Made by a program: the position numbers and the translations under genes. Shown piece after piece: positions 1 to 8,094 of a stretch of DNA of 10,403 nt (positions within the stretch are counted from its first letter, which is position 1; each line of letters starts with the position of its first letter). This DNA is from Prevotella sp. (lineage in GTDB: Bacteria > Bacteroidota > Bacteroidia > Bacteroidales > Bacteroidaceae): contig JAJQAI010000121.1 in NCBI GenBank assembly GCA_021203915.1, positions 1-10,403 on the forward strand, in the 5' to 3' direction. The notes beneath the pieces are model-generated. The model did no database searches and was not told where the DNA came from. It worked only from the letters and a program-made list of their open reading frames with translations.

Positions 1-378
1 AAATGGTAAGCCTAGTAGAATTAACCAACGTTGTGAGCAGTTTGTTGTCTCACCAATGCAAAGAACGGCGATTAAACCTATGATGGATAAAATGAGAGCA
101 AATGGTGTTATAACTTTAAAATATTTACACTTGATATTCATTGTGGTAACCATTAGAATCACTCCAATAAGTAGTAATCCACAATGTTTTAGAATGGGTC
201 GAAGGTAATTACCGCTTTTAAAAGATAGTCCGCTCGAGGAACTAAAAACCTCGATTATACTAATAATGCAAAGCAAAAGGAAGACGGTCCAGATAACCCT
301 ATCCCCTTTAAATCTAGTGTCCTCAGATTTCTCCTGGGTTTGCTCTTCTTCTTTAAGTAATACCTCCTCGTTTGTCAT
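1..378 (-). CDS. ftsW: FtsW, SEDS-family septal peptidoglycan polymerase (N-terminal part, cut by window edge)
   Basis: The first 126 residues of a SEDS-family membrane protein are present; the gene continues beyond position 1. FtsW polymerises glycan strands from lipid II at the septum together with its partner transpeptidase FtsI. The start ATG (378-376) lies 8 bp after the murD stop codon, with a purine-rich stretch (AAGAGAAAAA) just before it. The first 25 or so residues are a charged, Glu-rich cytoplasmic tail. They are followed by KGDRVIW (about 24-30), a first membrane helix (about 29-45) ending in EVFSSSS, and two further hydrophobic segments (about 66-80 and 88-108). The KGDRVIW...EVFSSSS pattern is typical of Bacteroidota FtsW as I know the family. 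The catalytic loops lie outside the window. Position after murD matches standard dcw order, where murG would be expected next. RodA is the main alternative but does not fit this cluster position. Confidence 0.93.
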   Translation of the reverse strand, partial: MTNEEVLLKEEEQTQEKSEDTRFKGDRVIWTVFLLLCIISIIEVFSSSSGLSFKSGNYLRPILKHCGLLLIGVILMVTTMNIKCKYFKVITPFALILSIIGLIAVLCIGETTNCSQRWLILLGLPF

Positions 379-386
379 TTTTTCTC

Positions 387-1736
387 TTATAGATTTCTAA
401 CCAATTCTTTGAATTGATTACCTCTATCCTCCATGTTTTTAAATAGATCGAAACTTGCACAACAGGGACTAAGAAGGACAGTTTCTCCTGGTTTAGCCAT
501 TTCGTAGCATGCCTCAACGCATTCTTTCATGCTATGGGTATCTCTATGAGGAATACCCATAGCATCGAAGAAATTGTGAAGTTTAGTATTATCAGCACCT
601 AGATAAACTAGTGCCACGCACTTTTCTCTTACAAGGTCCTTTATTGCGTTATAATCATTACCTTTATCGGTACCACCAATAATAAGGATTACTTTAGTTT
701 TCATACTTTCTAGAGCGTACCAACAAGCATCAACATTTGTAGCTTTTGAGTCATTGATATACTCTACACCCCTTACCCTAGTTACTTTTTCTAGTCTATG
801 CTCCACGCCAGGGAAATTACTTAGGCTTTCACGGATATATTCCTTTTTTATTCCAGCAACGTTTGCTGCGATTCCTGCTGCAAGTGAGTTATATATGTTA
901 TGCCTACCCGTAAGACTGAGCTCCTCTAATTCCATGTTAAAGGGGGTAGGAGCTTCAATATGATATTGACCTTCTTCAATATATCCAATACTACCATTTT
1001 TTTTCAGTAGTGAGAATGGTAGTTGTATTGCCTTAATATCGTACTTCTTTAACTCTCTTTGTATGACGGGATCATCCAACCAATATATAAATGAGTCTTC
1101 CCCTGTTTGGTTTTGAATGATTCTTAATTTTGCGTCAACATAGTTTTGCATTTTTCCATCATATCTATCAAGATGGTCTGGAGTGATGTTTAGCAAAATG
1201 GCTATATTGGCACGGAAGTCGTACATGTTATCTAATTGGAAAGAACTAAGTTCTATTATATAGTAGGAGTGGGGTGTTTCAGCCACTTGAAGGGCTAGAG
1301 AATTACCAATATTACCTGCAAGTCCAACGTCATAACCAGCACTTTTGAAAATATGATAAATTAGCGAAGTTGTCGTCGTCTTGCCATTACTGCCAGTGAT
1401 GCAAATCATTTTAGAGTCAGTATAACGTCCTGCAAACTCTATTTCGCTTATTATATTTATTCCTTTTTCGATGCACTTAGTAATTATTGGAGCATTTGAT
1501 GGAATGCCAGGACTTTTTATAATCTCATCTGAAGAAAGAATTATCTCTTCTGTATGATGGCCCTCTTCCCACGAAATATCCCTTTCAGAGAGTAAGGTTT
1601 TATATTTTTCCTTTATTTTTGACATATCGGAAACAAATACATCAAAACCTTTTTTCTTTGCTAGTACAGCAGCCCCAGCACCACTCTCCCCAGCGCCCAA
1701 GACAGCTATCTTTTTTCCTATGGCGTCTTTTCTCAT
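387..1736 (-). CDS. murD: MurD, UDP-N-acetylmuramoyl-L-alanine--D-glutamate ligase
   Basis: Cytoplasmic ATP-dependent ligase that adds D-glutamate to UDP-MurNAc-L-Ala. The reading frame is open up to 1790, but I choose ATG at 1736. It forms a 4-bp ATGA overlap with the mraY stop, and it puts the N-terminal Rossmann-like motif (IAVLGAGESG, residues 10-19) at the usual distance from the start. The product is 449 residues, the normal family length. Visible motifs include the ATP P-loop GSNGKTT at 115-121, HLDRY around 188-192, the lysine of DAKLR (about 203) that is carbamylated in this family, NDSKATN at 328-334 and the C-terminal SPCCASFDLFKNMEDRG at 423-439, diagnostic for MurD. All three Mur ligase domains (UDP-binding, central ATPase, C-terminal) are intact. 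It sits between mraY and ftsW in the dcw operon and is probably translationally coupled to mraY. Confidence 0.97.
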   Translation of the reverse strand: MRKDAIGKKIAVLGAGESGAGAAVLAKKKGFDVFVSDMSKIKEKYKTLLSERDISWEEGHHTEEIILSSDEIIKSPGIPSNAPIITKCIEKGINIISEIEFAGRYTDSKMICITGSNGKTTTTSLIYHIFKSAGYDVGLAGNIGNSLALQVAETPHSYYIIELSSFQLDNMYDFRANIAILLNITPDHLDRYDGKMQNYVDAKLRIIQNQTGEDSFIYWLDDPVIQRELKKYDIKAIQLPFSLLKKNGSIGYIEEGQYHIEAPTPFNMELEELSLTGRHNIYNSLAAGIAANVAGIKKEYIRESLSNFPGVEHRLEKVTRVRGVEYINDSKATNVDACWYALESMKTKVILIIGGTDKGNDYNAIKDLVREKCVALVYLGADNTKLHNFFDAMGIPHRDTHSMKECVEACYEMAKPGETVLLSPCCASFDLFKNMEDRGNQFKELVRNL

Positions 1737-3004
1737 CTTATTTTCAGCGTTATAATTGTTAGCACAGCTAAGATTATTGATACAATCCAAAATCGAATAG
1801 TAATTTTTGATTCGTGAACTACGCTTTTGGGCTTAGTGAATACGTATTTAATTTCTGGGTCAAGTAAATCTGAACTAGTACGGAATGTATCGTGAAGAGG
1901 TGTGCGTTTAAAAATTCTACGTTTTATACCTTTTCGAGTCCCGCTTTTTGCATACCAAACCTGAAGAATCACACTTAAACTTTCTACCAAGAACACACCA
2001 CATAGTATTGGTAGCATAAGCTCTTTATGAATTATAATTGCCCCAACACCGATTATTCCACCAATGGTTAGTGATCCAGTGTCTCCCATGAATATTTGTG
2101 CAGGATATGCATTGTACCAAAGGAATCCAATTAGAGCTCCAACGAATGCGCAAAGGAAAACTACGAGTTCTTGAGAACCAGGGATATACATAATGTTTAG
2201 GTAGGAAGCAAATTCAATATGGCTACTTACATAGGCAAAAATTCCCAGAGCTACTCCAATTATGGCAGAGTTTCCTGCACACATACCATCCATACCATCG
2301 TTTAGATTAGCACTATTGGATACTGCTGTGACAACGAAGATGGTCATTATAACAAAAAGTATCCATCCTGCCGCTGTCTTATACTTTCCGCAGAAACTCA
2401 TTAGTTGGGCATAATCAAGATTGTGTCCTTTAACAAAAGGTATTGTAGTCTTTAGCGATTTAGTAGCCTCTGAGCTGTGCCTTACAACAATTTCCTTGTT
2501 TGATGTCTTTTCTAAAGTGATATTCTCGTTTATTTTTGCATCTGGACTACTCCATAGGATAAGACCAACGATTAGTCCAATACCTACTTGTCCTATAATT
2601 TTAAATTTCCCAGGAAGTCCCTCTTTATTATGGCGGAATATTTTGATGTAATCATCCAATCCTCCAAGAATTCCTAGCCATATGGTTGTTATTATCATCA
2701 GTATGAGATAGATGTTACGCATACGACCTAGCAATAGTGCAGGGACGAGTATAGCTACAATAATTATTACACCTCCCATTGATGGGATTCCAATCTTACT
2801 TGTACCGAAAGGATCGATTTTACTATCACGCTGAACTTCACTAATTTGTTTACTTCTAAGATATTTTATGAACTTCTCCCCAAACCAAGCGGATATTATT
2901 AGTGCTAGTACCATTGCCAAAAGGGCACGGAATGATATATAACCCCACACATGGGCTCCTGGTATGCCAAAATTCTCTAAGAAGCGAAACAAATAGTACA
3001 ACAT
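1733..3004 (-). CDS. mraY: MraY, phospho-N-acetylmuramoyl-pentapeptide-transferase
   Basis: Integral membrane enzyme that transfers phospho-MurNAc-pentapeptide from UDP to undecaprenyl phosphate, making lipid I. The 423-residue product has about ten hydrophobic helices. Family motifs seen are the cytoplasmic loop IPSMGG (73-78), LDDYIK (116-121, the Asp pair of the active site), N-x-x-NLNDGMDG (230-240), MGDTGSL (306-312) and PLHDTF (369-374). Two motifs differ from the textbook forms: NLNDGMDG replaces NLTDG-DG, and PLHDTF replaces PLHHH. Only the first His of the triad remains, although that is the position known to matter most. The protein is about 60 residues longer than E. coli MraY (360). 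The extra length is mainly a polar segment at about 152-207, between helices 4 and 5, which should be periplasmic and is common in Bacteroidota as I recall. The C-terminus (HESKITIRFWIVSIIL...TLKIR) is the usual last helix. The gene starts 16 bp after murE and overlaps murD by ATGA. Confidence 0.96.
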   Translation of the reverse strand: MLYYLFRFLENFGIPGAHVWGYISFRALLAMVLALIISAWFGEKFIKYLRSKQISEVQRDSKIDPFGTSKIGIPSMGGVIIIVAILVPALLLGRMRNIYLILMIITTIWLGILGGLDDYIKIFRHNKEGLPGKFKIIGQVGIGLIVGLILWSSPDAKINENITLEKTSNKEIVVRHSSEATKSLKTTIPFVKGHNLDYAQLMSFCGKYKTAAGWILFVIMTIFVVTAVSNSANLNDGMDGMCAGNSAIIGVALGIFAYVSSHIEFASYLNIMYIPGSQELVVFLCAFVGALIGFLWYNAYPAQIFMGDTGSLTIGGIIGVGAIIIHKELMLPILCGVFLVESLSVILQVWYAKSGTRKGIKRRIFKRTPLHDTFRTSSDLLDPEIKYVFTKPKSVVHESKITIRFWIVSIILAVLTIITLKIR

Positions 3005-3020
3005 ATCTCTTTTTTTAAGC

Positions 3021-4481
3021 TTAGGCGTTCATACTTGTGAAGATTTCACGTAGAATCTCCTTATCATCAAAATGGTGCTTGACTCCCTTTATTTCTTGGT
3101 AGTCCTCATGTCCTTTACCGGCCACAAGAATAACATCGTCTTTACTAGCAAGCATACATGCAGTCCTTATAGCTTCCTTGCGGTTAGTAATGCGTAAGAC
3201 TTTTTTTCTTTGAGCGGGGGTAAGACCCTCGAACATATCATCAATAATTGCTTCTGGGTCTTCGTATCTAGGATTATCGCTAGTTATTATTACCTTATCG
3301 CTCCCTTTTGCTGCTTCTAAGGCCATCAGTGGACGTTTACCTTTATCCCGATTACCACCTGCTCCACATACGGTGATTACTTGTCCTTTTTTCCCTAAAA
3401 CCTCATGTATGGCATTAAGTACATTTTCAAGAGCATCAGGGGTGTGGGCATAGTCAACAATAGCTGTTATGCCAGAAGATGAACGCACAGGGTCAAGTCG
3501 TCCTTTAACGCTCTTTAATGTACTCATCTTCACCAAAACATCCTCTGGATTTTTGCCCAGTGTAACGGCTGTGCCGTAGACAGCTAGAAGGTTGCTCACA
3601 TTGAATTTGCCTATGAATTGTACTCCAACCTCTTTACCATTAAGCTCAAGATACATTCCGCCAAAATGACATTCTAGGATTTTAGCCTTGAAATCTGCAG
3701 CTTTTGAAGTTGAATAGGTTTTAATGGTGGCTTTAGAGTTTTGTGTCATGAAAAGACCATTCTTGTCGTCAACATTGGTTATAAGGAATGCATCTTTTGA
3801 AAGATTATCAAAGAAGGCTTTTTTAGCATCTCTATAGGCCTCAAATGTCTTGTGATAGTCTAAATGATCTCTAGTTAGGTTTGTAAATATTCCTGCTGTA
3901 AAATGAAGACCACCTATGCGTTTTTGAGCAATAGCATGAGAGCTACATTCCATAAAGACATACTCGCAACCAGCTTTAAGCATACTAGAGAGCAACCCAT
4001 TGAGCTCAATTGCATCGGGTGTGGTGTGACTAGCCTCTATAGCCTCACCTTCAATATAGTTGCACACAGTTGAAAGTAGTCCACATTTATGCCCCATTAA
4101 TCTAAACATTTCATATAGTAAGGTAGCTATGGTGGTTTTACCGTTTGTTCCAGTTACACCGATAAGTTTTAATTTTCTTGATGGATCACCATAAAATCTA
4201 GTAGCAACCGCTCCGATAACATCCTCTGTGGACTTTACTTTGATAAAAGTAACATCCTGTGGCGTCTCATCGGGAATCTCTTCACACAAAATAGCGATAG
4301 CGCCACTATCTATGGCTTTACTTATAAACTTATGACCATCTACTTGCGTGCCTCTCATGGCTACGAATATGTGACCTTTTTCAATGAGTCTTGAATCTAG
4401 GTTAATGCCCGTTATCTCTTTTTCAAGACTTCCCTTTACTTCTATTGGGGTTATATTTTTTATAAGCTCTTGAAGTATCAT
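3021..4481 (-). CDS. murE: MurE, UDP-MurNAc-L-Ala-D-Glu--meso-2,6-diaminopimelate ligase
   Basis: Cytoplasmic ATP-dependent ligase adding the third residue of the peptidoglycan stem peptide. The 486-residue product has all three Mur ligase domains. Visible motifs are the P-loop GTNGKTT (111-117), HTTPDA (152-156 region), [13 protein letters not shown] (177-189), [10 protein letters not shown] (201-210), the carbamylated lysine in AYRDAKK (K220), [13 protein letters not shown] (343-355), [14 protein letters not shown] (373-386) and SDNPRYEDP (401-409). The DNPR signature at 402-405 is the known determinant for meso-diaminopimelate rather than lysine, so this organism should have DAP-type peptidoglycan, as expected for Bacteroidota. 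The ATG at 4481-4479 is 12 bp after the ftsI stop. No truncation or frameshift is visible. Confidence 0.97.
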   Translation of the reverse strand: MILQELIKNITPIEVKGSLEKEITGINLDSRLIEKGHIFVAMRGTQVDGHKFISKAIDSGAIAILCEEIPDETPQDVTFIKVKSTEDVIGAVATRFYGDPSRKLKLIGVTGTNGKTTIATLLYEMFRLMGHKCGLLSTVCNYIEGEAIEASHTTPDAIELNGLLSSMLKAGCEYVFMECSSHAIAQKRIGGLHFTAGIFTNLTRDHLDYHKTFEAYRDAKKAFFDNLSKDAFLITNVDDKNGLFMTQNSKATIKTYSTSKAADFKAKILECHFGGMYLELNGKEVGVQFIGKFNVSNLLAVYGTAVTLGKNPEDVLVKMSTLKSVKGRLDPVRSSSGITAIVDYAHTPDALENVLNAIHEVLGKKGQVITVCGAGGNRDKGKRPLMALEAAKGSDKVIITSDNPRYEDPEAIIDDMFEGLTPAQRKKVLRITNRKEAIRTACMLASKDDVILVAGKGHEDYQEIKGVKHHFDDKEILREIFTSMNA

Positions 4482-4493
4482 AAATTTTGAGTT

Positions 4494-6650
4494 TTAAATT
4501 CCCAATTTTAGTGAGCAGACCTCGCCCTTTTGTATTATGTGTCCCTCGGGTAGGCTTTGTTCTATAACCTTCCCTCGGCCAGCGATTTTTACCTTTATTC
4601 CTCTGCTCTCAAGTAAATATACAGCGTCTCTAGCCCCCATACCAATCACATTTGGGACAAGGTCGCTATTTGAACTACCAGACTTAGAAAGTTTAACTTG
4701 AGATTTAGTTTTGCTAGCAACTCCCCATAAGGGATTACCTTCTGAAAAGTTCCCATGCCACGATTTATTTGTGTTTACGCCCAAATGGGAGAGCACGTAG
4801 TCGGCAGCTATTATGTTACCATTCTTCACATCAGGTATAGGTGTAGATAAGGAGTCTTGTGCATCATTAACATCAAGTTTTACATCCTGTGCCATTATAC
4901 CTTCAGCGATGGCATGGAAAACAGCACCACTCATTGTTCCACCCGAGGCGGGTAGTCCAGATTTTTGTATACATACAATGCAACTATATCGAGGTGCATC
5001 TGCTGGGAAATACCCCGCAAAACTTAGCAGATAATTAACTGCTCCAGACTTATAACCGCTTGCTCCCTTTGATATTTGAGCTGTTCCGGTCTTTCCTGCT
5101 ACTTTGAATAATTTAGAACCTGCTGTCTTTCCAAGTCCTTGGCTTACAACATGTTCCAAAATAGTTTGCATTATATCAAGTGTCTTTTGTTTGCAGATAT
5201 GGGGCTTGATTACCTCTACGGGATATTCTTTTATGACTTGTCCATCCTTAACGACTTCTTTGACGAATCTAGGACGTACCATCGTACCGCCATTGGCTAT
5301 GGCATTGTAGAAGGTTAGGGTTGAGATTGGTGGCACTTGGGTCTCATAACCGATGCTCATCCATGGAAGGGCTGTTTTACTCCAATTGGTGTATTGCCCA
5401 TGGCTATTTTTTTGTGGCATCCTTATCCTAGGTGCTGCAGCACCAACTATTGGTAATTGTAGGTCTGTTCTTATGCCAATTCTTTCAAGCCCTTCAACAT
5501 ATTTTTCGGGATTTTTACTATAAAATTTATCAATTATCCTGCTTACTCCAATGTTTGAACTTACCTCAAGTGTTCTAGGTAAGGATATGGTTCCATAACC
5601 ACCTCTATGCCAATTGTGGTCGCGCATTTTAGCTCCATACATATCCCATATGCCCGAGCCAGTTTCAATTGTAAGCGTGGTATCACAAACCCCGTCATCA
5701 AGAGCAACCATTATCGAGGCTGTTTTAAAAACAGATCCAGGCTCTAGCAAGTCTGATACAGCGTTGTTTTTTTGCTCACTATATCCACCGCTTGCATTCT
5801 TTGTCATGTTTACTATAGCCTTGATGTCACCAGTTTGAACCTCCATAACTATTGCCACACCAACGTTTCCACCAATTTTCTTAAGTTCTTCTATTAGCGC
5901 ACGCTCGGCTAGGTCCTGTATCTTAACATCAATAGTTGTGACTATGTCAGAACCATTTATAGGATCAAGAATGGTGATATCTTGATATTTGTCCATGATT
6001 TTTTGGCGGTTTTTCTTGCCCACCTTACCTCTAAGTATGCTATCAAAGGAAAGTTCAAGTCCACAACGAGCAGAATCCTTTGCCCCGAACATATCTCCAA
6101 TAGTACGCCATGCTAGTGTTCCAAATGGTCTTTGCCGAGCATTAAATTGTTCCACATGAAAACCGCCTCTATTGGGAGATAGATTAAAGACAGGGAGTTT
6201 TTTTACTTCTGAGTAAATAGCATAACTTACTCTTCTACCCCAAATAGGCCAATTTTGGCTCATCTTTTCATGGCCTTGCTCAAGGTCGCGTTTAAACTCT
6301 TGAGCACTCTTTTCAGGGAATATCTTATGTAGGCCGTAGCAAATGCTATCCACTTTCTCCCTCCAAAGTGAATCTTTTTTCTCTCCACCAGCCTTGAAGT
6401 CCATGTAAAGTTTGAATTCTGGTAAAGAACCAGCCATTAATTGCCCATCAATACTTAAAATATTTCCTCTTACCGGTGGTATATCAAGGCTATCTTTCTT
6501 TAGGCGATTTGCTACTTGCGTCCAATAATCCCTTTTAGCCGTACCAATGTAGAATATGCGAAATTGTATGAGCAGAGCAATCCCTGCCATCACGTAGGCG
6601 ATGGCTTTAAAGCGAGGAATTATCTTCTTTCTATCGAATTTATTGCTCAT
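4494..6650 (-). CDS. ftsI: FtsI-type class B penicillin-binding protein (septal transpeptidase) with C-terminal PASTA domain
   Basis: Membrane-anchored D,D-transpeptidase that cross-links septal peptidoglycan, partner of FtsW. The 718-residue product has a short basic cytoplasmic start (DRKK), one membrane helix (about 15-36) and a PBP dimerisation region (about 57-230, with PPVRGNILSIDG at 58-69). The transpeptidase domain has the active-site SVFK (S306, K309), SSN (364-366) and KTGT (520-523). A PASTA domain occupies about 664-718 (VPNVIGMGARDAVYLLESRG). A weaker PASTA-like stretch (PDVKNGNIIAADYVLSHLGV, about 606-625) precedes it, separated by a Ser/Lys-rich linker. PASTA-bearing division PBPs are usual in Bacteroidota and Firmicutes but absent from E. 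coli FtsI. ATG at 6650 overlaps the ftsL-like stop by ATGA, which supports this start. It is longer than E. coli FtsI (588 residues), mostly from the C-terminal extension. Confidence 0.95.
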   Translation of the reverse strand: MSNKFDRKKIIPRFKAIAYVMAGIALLIQFRIFYIGTAKRDYWTQVANRLKKDSLDIPPVRGNILSIDGQLMAGSLPEFKLYMDFKAGGEKKDSLWREKVDSICYGLHKIFPEKSAQEFKRDLEQGHEKMSQNWPIWGRRVSYAIYSEVKKLPVFNLSPNRGGFHVEQFNARQRPFGTLAWRTIGDMFGAKDSARCGLELSFDSILRGKVGKKNRQKIMDKYQDITILDPINGSDIVTTIDVKIQDLAERALIEELKKIGGNVGVAIVMEVQTGDIKAIVNMTKNASGGYSEQKNNAVSDLLEPGSVFKTASIMVALDDGVCDTTLTIETGSGIWDMYGAKMRDHNWHRGGYGTISLPRTLEVSSNIGVSRIIDKFYSKNPEKYVEGLERIGIRTDLQLPIVGAAAPRIRMPQKNSHGQYTNWSKTALPWMSIGYETQVPPISTLTFYNAIANGGTMVRPRFVKEVVKDGQVIKEYPVEVIKPHICKQKTLDIMQTILEHVVSQGLGKTAGSKLFKVAGKTGTAQISKGASGYKSGAVNYLLSFAGYFPADAPRYSCIVCIQKSGLPASGGTMSGAVFHAIAEGIMAQDVKLDVNDAQDSLSTPIPDVKNGNIIAADYVLSHLGVNTNKSWHGNFSEGNPLWGVASKTKSQVKLSKSGSSNSDLVPNVIGMGARDAVYLLESRGIKVKIAGRGKVIEQSLPEGHIIQKGEVCSLKLGI

Positions 6651-7126
6651 TTTTCAGGGACCAATATTACGTATGGCGGTTGTTTGGGTGCTTTAAGTAT
6701 GCTATCACCATAGTTTTTAAGCAGGTTCAGCACATTTGTTTCTCTAGATGTCTCTGTAAGTTCACTTGAACTTGCTAGTGCTTTGTATTGAGCATCTTTG
6801 AGTTGCTCTTTTAGAGAATTTATCTCATGAATATCTTTTTGACAACTATAGCGGTTTGAAACATATATCAGTGTAAAAGCAGCAATCATTATTATTAGCC
6901 AAATTTGATTGCGCAACATTTTTGCCGTAAGAAAGTCTCCACCCAAAATCTTTCGTAGAGTTAAATTGACAGAGTTAGGACGTTCATCTTCAATAGCCTG
7001 TTCTCGGATGGCTTCCTCTATTAGGGATGCCCCCTTGTCCTCATTTAAAGGAATTTCTTCCTTCACCTCTTCTTGGCTAAGGTCCTCTTGCTTTTCCTTC
7101 AAGGTTTCGTCTTCAATCTCCGTCAT
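6647..7126 (-). CDS. ftsL: FtsL-like division protein of the Bacteroidota type
   Basis: A 159-residue bitopic membrane protein in the ftsL position of the dcw cluster, between rsmH and ftsI. The first ~70 residues are cytoplasmic and very acidic (many Glu/Asp up to about residue 50), followed by a more basic stretch. A single membrane helix lies at about 74-91 (WLIIMIAAFTLIYVS). A likely coiled coil follows at about 96-128 (INSLKEQLKDAQYKALASSSEL), then a conserved-looking tail with LLKNYG and a Pro-rich end (PKQPPYVI). This layout fits FtsL, which with FtsB/DivIC and FtsQ activates FtsW-FtsI in the periplasm. The acidic extension makes it longer than classical FtsL (about 120 residues). Sequence identity to E. 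coli FtsL is not recognisable by eye, so the call rests on position, topology and the Bacteroidota tail pattern. It has ATGA overlaps with both neighbours, which fixes both start and stop. Confidence 0.85.
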   Translation of the reverse strand: MTEIEDETLKEKQEDLSQEEVKEEIPLNEDKGASLIEEAIREQAIEDERPNSVNLTLRKILGGDFLTAKMLRNQIWLIIMIAAFTLIYVSNRYSCQKDIHEINSLKEQLKDAQYKALASSSELTETSRETNVLNLLKNYGDSILKAPKQPPYVILVPEK

Positions 7127-8037
7127 TTTATTTCAGCTATTCTGAGTTTTGCACTGCGACTTCTAGGGTTTCTTGTGATTTCGTCTTCGTTAGGTACTAT
7201 TACCTTAGAGTTAACCATAGAAAAAAGAGTCTGTTTTCGTCCGAAAAAGTCTTCCACTTGTTTTCCTTCAAGGTTACCTGTCTTTATAAGATTCTTCACA
7301 ATCCTATCCTCTAGGCTGTGATATGTTATCACTACGAGTCTTCCTTTTGAGTTAAGAAGTTCTATTGAAGCCTCAAGTAGCTCTTTAAGGGCCATCATCT
7401 CATCGTTTACTTCTATACGAAGTGCTTGAAAAACTTTGGCCAACTCTTTCTTTTGTCTTTCTTTGTTAAGAAGTGGGTCTATCACCTCAAGTAAATCATA
7501 GGTGGTAATTATTTCCTTCTTTTCTCTTGCCTTTACTATCGCTGAGGCCAAAAGTTTAGAGTTTTTAATCTCTCCATACAGATATAGAACATTGGAAAGA
7601 GAGTCTTGATCGTATTTGTTAACTATATCTCTAGCAGTCTTCCCCTGAGAAAAGTTCATTCTCATATCCAAAGGGGAGTTTTGCCTAAAGGAAAATCCAC
7701 GAGCGCCCTCGTCTAAGTGATGACTCGAAACTCCTAAATCAGCTAGCAGTCCATCAATCTTTTTTACGCCATAGAAGCGCATCCAATTCTTTAGATATCT
7801 AAAATTGCTTCTAACAAAGGTAAATCTTTCATCTTCAATGATATTTTCCTCTGCATCAGCATCTTGGTCAAAGCCATAAAGATGACCACTTTTTCCAAGT
7901 CGAGATAGTATCTCGCGAGAATGTCCACCACCTCCGAAGGTAGCGTCAACATAAATACCATTAGGACGAATATCAAGTCCTTCAATACTTTCCCCGATTA
8001 ATACAGGGACGTGGTATGAATCTATTTTAAACGCCAT
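7123..8037 (-). CDS. rsmH: RsmH (MraW), 16S rRNA (cytosine1402-N4)-methyltransferase
   Basis: SAM-dependent methyltransferase acting on C1402 in the 16S rRNA decoding centre. The product from ATG 8037 is 304 residues, the usual family size. A TTG three codons upstream (8046) is possible, but the ATG places the hallmark HVPVL at residues 9-13 as expected. Motifs seen are DATFGGGGHS (31-40, SAM binding), FDQD (56-59), LADLGVSSHHLD (98-109), RGFSFR and PLDMRM (113-127), QALRIEVNDE (204-213), YHSLEDR (239-245) and NPRSRSAKLR (290-299). All are classic RsmH signatures. It is separated from mraZ by 46 bp, the only loose junction in the operon, and overlaps ftsL by ATGA. Its presence in the dcw cluster is near-universal although its substrate is ribosomal. 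Confidence 0.97.
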   Translation of the reverse strand: MAFKIDSYHVPVLIGESIEGLDIRPNGIYVDATFGGGGHSREILSRLGKSGHLYGFDQDADAEENIIEDERFTFVRSNFRYLKNWMRFYGVKKIDGLLADLGVSSHHLDEGARGFSFRQNSPLDMRMNFSQGKTARDIVNKYDQDSLSNVLYLYGEIKNSKLLASAIVKAREKKEIITTYDLLEVIDPLLNKERQKKELAKVFQALRIEVNDEMMALKELLEASIELLNSKGRLVVITYHSLEDRIVKNLIKTGNLEGKQVEDFFGRKQTLFSMVNSKVIVPNEDEITRNPRSRSAKLRIAEIK

Positions 8038-8072
8038 TGAGCGCAATTCTTTTATGGCTAGAGTTTAAGAGA

Positions 8073-8094
8073 AAAAAGAATGCCTATTCTTTTT
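8073..8094 (-). terminator. AT-rich hairpin over the mraZ stop codon, possible weak terminator or attenuator
   Basis: On the minus strand AAAAAGAAT, a four-base loop AGGC, then ATTCTTTTT form a perfect 9-bp inverted repeat, with one further T after the right arm. The mraZ stop codon TAG (8086-8084) lies in the loop region. Only one of the nine pairs is G-C, so the stem is weak. It resembles an inefficient intrinsic terminator placed between mraZ and rsmH, which could lower expression of the downstream genes or stabilise an mraZ message. A chance palindrome in AT-rich DNA is also possible. Confidence 0.35.

Noticed and set aside
1737..1790. N-terminal extension of MurD by 18 residues (start at 1790)
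   Set aside because: It would overlap mraY by 58 bp and precede the Rossmann motif with unrelated sequence. The ATG at 1736 gives an ATGA overlap and normal family length.
7815..7822. TAnnTTTG match on the minus strand inside rsmH (TACCTTTG)
   Set aside because: It is within a conserved coding region, has no gene start nearby downstream, and such matches are expected by chance in AT-rich DNA.
8038..8046. TTG start three codons upstream of rsmH ATG
   Set aside because: ATG at 8037 is the better start codon and places HVPVL at the usual position; the extra three residues have no support.
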